Positions 63,673-64,000 of a DNA stretch of 64,000 nt are shown piece after piece. The DNA comes from Lysinibacillus boronitolerans JCM 21713 = 10a = NBRC 103108 (GTDB taxonomy: Bacteria > Bacillota > Bacilli > Bacillales_A > Planococcaceae), in assembly GCF_000772935.1 (NCBI RefSeq), contig NZ_JPVR01000073.1, positions 62,001-126,000 of the forward strand, written 5' to 3'. The notes below the pieces were generated by a model. That model was given only the letters and a program-made list of their open reading frames with translations, made no database searches and was not told where the DNA came from. The position numbers and the translations under genes were made by a program. The number at the start of each line of letters is the position of its first letter. Positions within the stretch are counted from its first letter, which is position 1.

Positions 63673-64000
63673 CTACGATAGGTTACGATATTCTGTAGGT
63701 GAACAATTTTTCAGTCGTCGAAAAACTTTATAAAAGTTAGATGGACTTTGAAAGCCTGCTTCATAACAAATTTCTAAATTTGTATAGTCTGTATGTTTTA
63801 ATAGATGGGCAGCCTTATCAATTCGAATTTTTTCTAAATATGTTCGGGGCGTCTCAGCTGTCTCTTGTTTAAATAGTCGTTCTAGATGAAAGGGACTGAG
63901 GCCAACATGTTCCGCCATATCCTGTAAAGTCACTCTTTGCTTATATTCGTTAATGATAAAAGTTGTGACACTTTTAATTAATTGCGTATGTGGGGAATGT
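63673..64000 (-). CDS. adaA: AdaA-like AraC-type regulator, truncated by the window end
   Basis: About 109 residues of the C-terminal part: two AraC helix-turn-helices (VTLQDMAEHVGLSPFHLERLF and ICYEAGFQSPSNFYKVFRRL). The frame remains open to the last base, so the start lies outside. Members next to alkA and a methyltransferase are usually AdaA, which methylates itself on damage and activates the operon; the metal/phosphotriester part is not in view, so the symbol is by context. Confidence 0.75.
   Translation of the reverse strand, partial: HSPHTQLIKSVTTFIINEYKQRVTLQDMAEHVGLSPFHLERLFKQETAETPRTYLEKIRIDKAAHLLKHTDYTNLEICYEAGFQSPSNFYKVFRRLKNCSPTEYRNLS

Noticed and set aside
1..64000. Prophage, insertion sequence, integron or defence island
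   Set aside because: I saw no integrase, transposase, terminal repeats, phage structural genes or known defence genes.

Overview
The window looks like chromosomal DNA of an endospore-forming, low-GC Gram-positive bacterium, most likely Lysinibacillus or a close relative. This rests on spore genes (CotA-type laccase, splAB, two GerA-family germination loci), AT-rich DNA, strong GGAGG-type ribosome sites with many TTG/GTG starts, and a gene set weighted to amino acids and nucleobases rather than sugars. I saw no tRNA, rRNA, CRISPR array, phage or IS element. The species is inferred from recognised families, not from a database search.

Layout. 1-4.5 kb: 3' end of a CotA-like multicopper oxidase, an MFS exporter with a TetR-type palindrome at its promoter, and a divergent LysR / CynX-type transporter pair. 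4.6-15.4 kb: nitrogen-scavenging module 1. It has an allantoate-amidohydrolase-like M20 enzyme, a guanine-deaminase-like enzyme, carbamate kinase, an NCS1 permease, the three FdrA/YlbE/YlbF (AllF/AllG/AllH) oxamate transcarbamylase proteins, an ankyrin protein and a divergent PucR regulator. 15.5-25.5 kb: a BmrA-like exporter with a two-component system, a reductase/MarR pair, a YqcI/YcgG protein, an arginine-deiminase-like enzyme with its permease, a frameshifted Nudix gene, and splA-splB. 25.8-33.7 kb: a secreted seven-repeat protein, an acetyltransferase, a phosphatase-like protein, an orphan sensor kinase and a lone GerA subunit.

33.8-48 kb: a short riboflavin operon (ribE-ribB-ribH) behind two nearly identical FMN riboswitches, a YibE/F pair, an MFS remnant, a HAD phosphatase, a soluble chemoreceptor, VanW and LysM-CAP proteins, a membrane protein resembling Pyr4/PaxB terpene cyclases, a YfiH enzyme and a complete gerABC operon. 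48-61.7 kb: an amino-acid permease, then nitrogen-scavenging module 2, a complete reductive pyrimidine pathway. 61.8-64 kb: a DUF378 protein and an alkylation-repair operon (adaA-alkA-ogt), with adaA cut by the window end.

The two nitrogen modules share a design: an NCS1 permease, an M20 carbamoyl-amide hydrolase and a divergent PucR regulator. In module 2 every step from uracil to acetyl-CoA (or thymine to propionyl-CoA) has a gene: PreT-PreA, hydantoinase, ureidopropionase, aminotransferase, semialdehyde dehydrogenase. Module 1 should convert a carbamoylated intermediate to carbamoyl phosphate and then to ATP, but its starting substrate is not evident. It, the tandem riboswitches and the Pyr4-like protein are the best candidates for undescribed biology.
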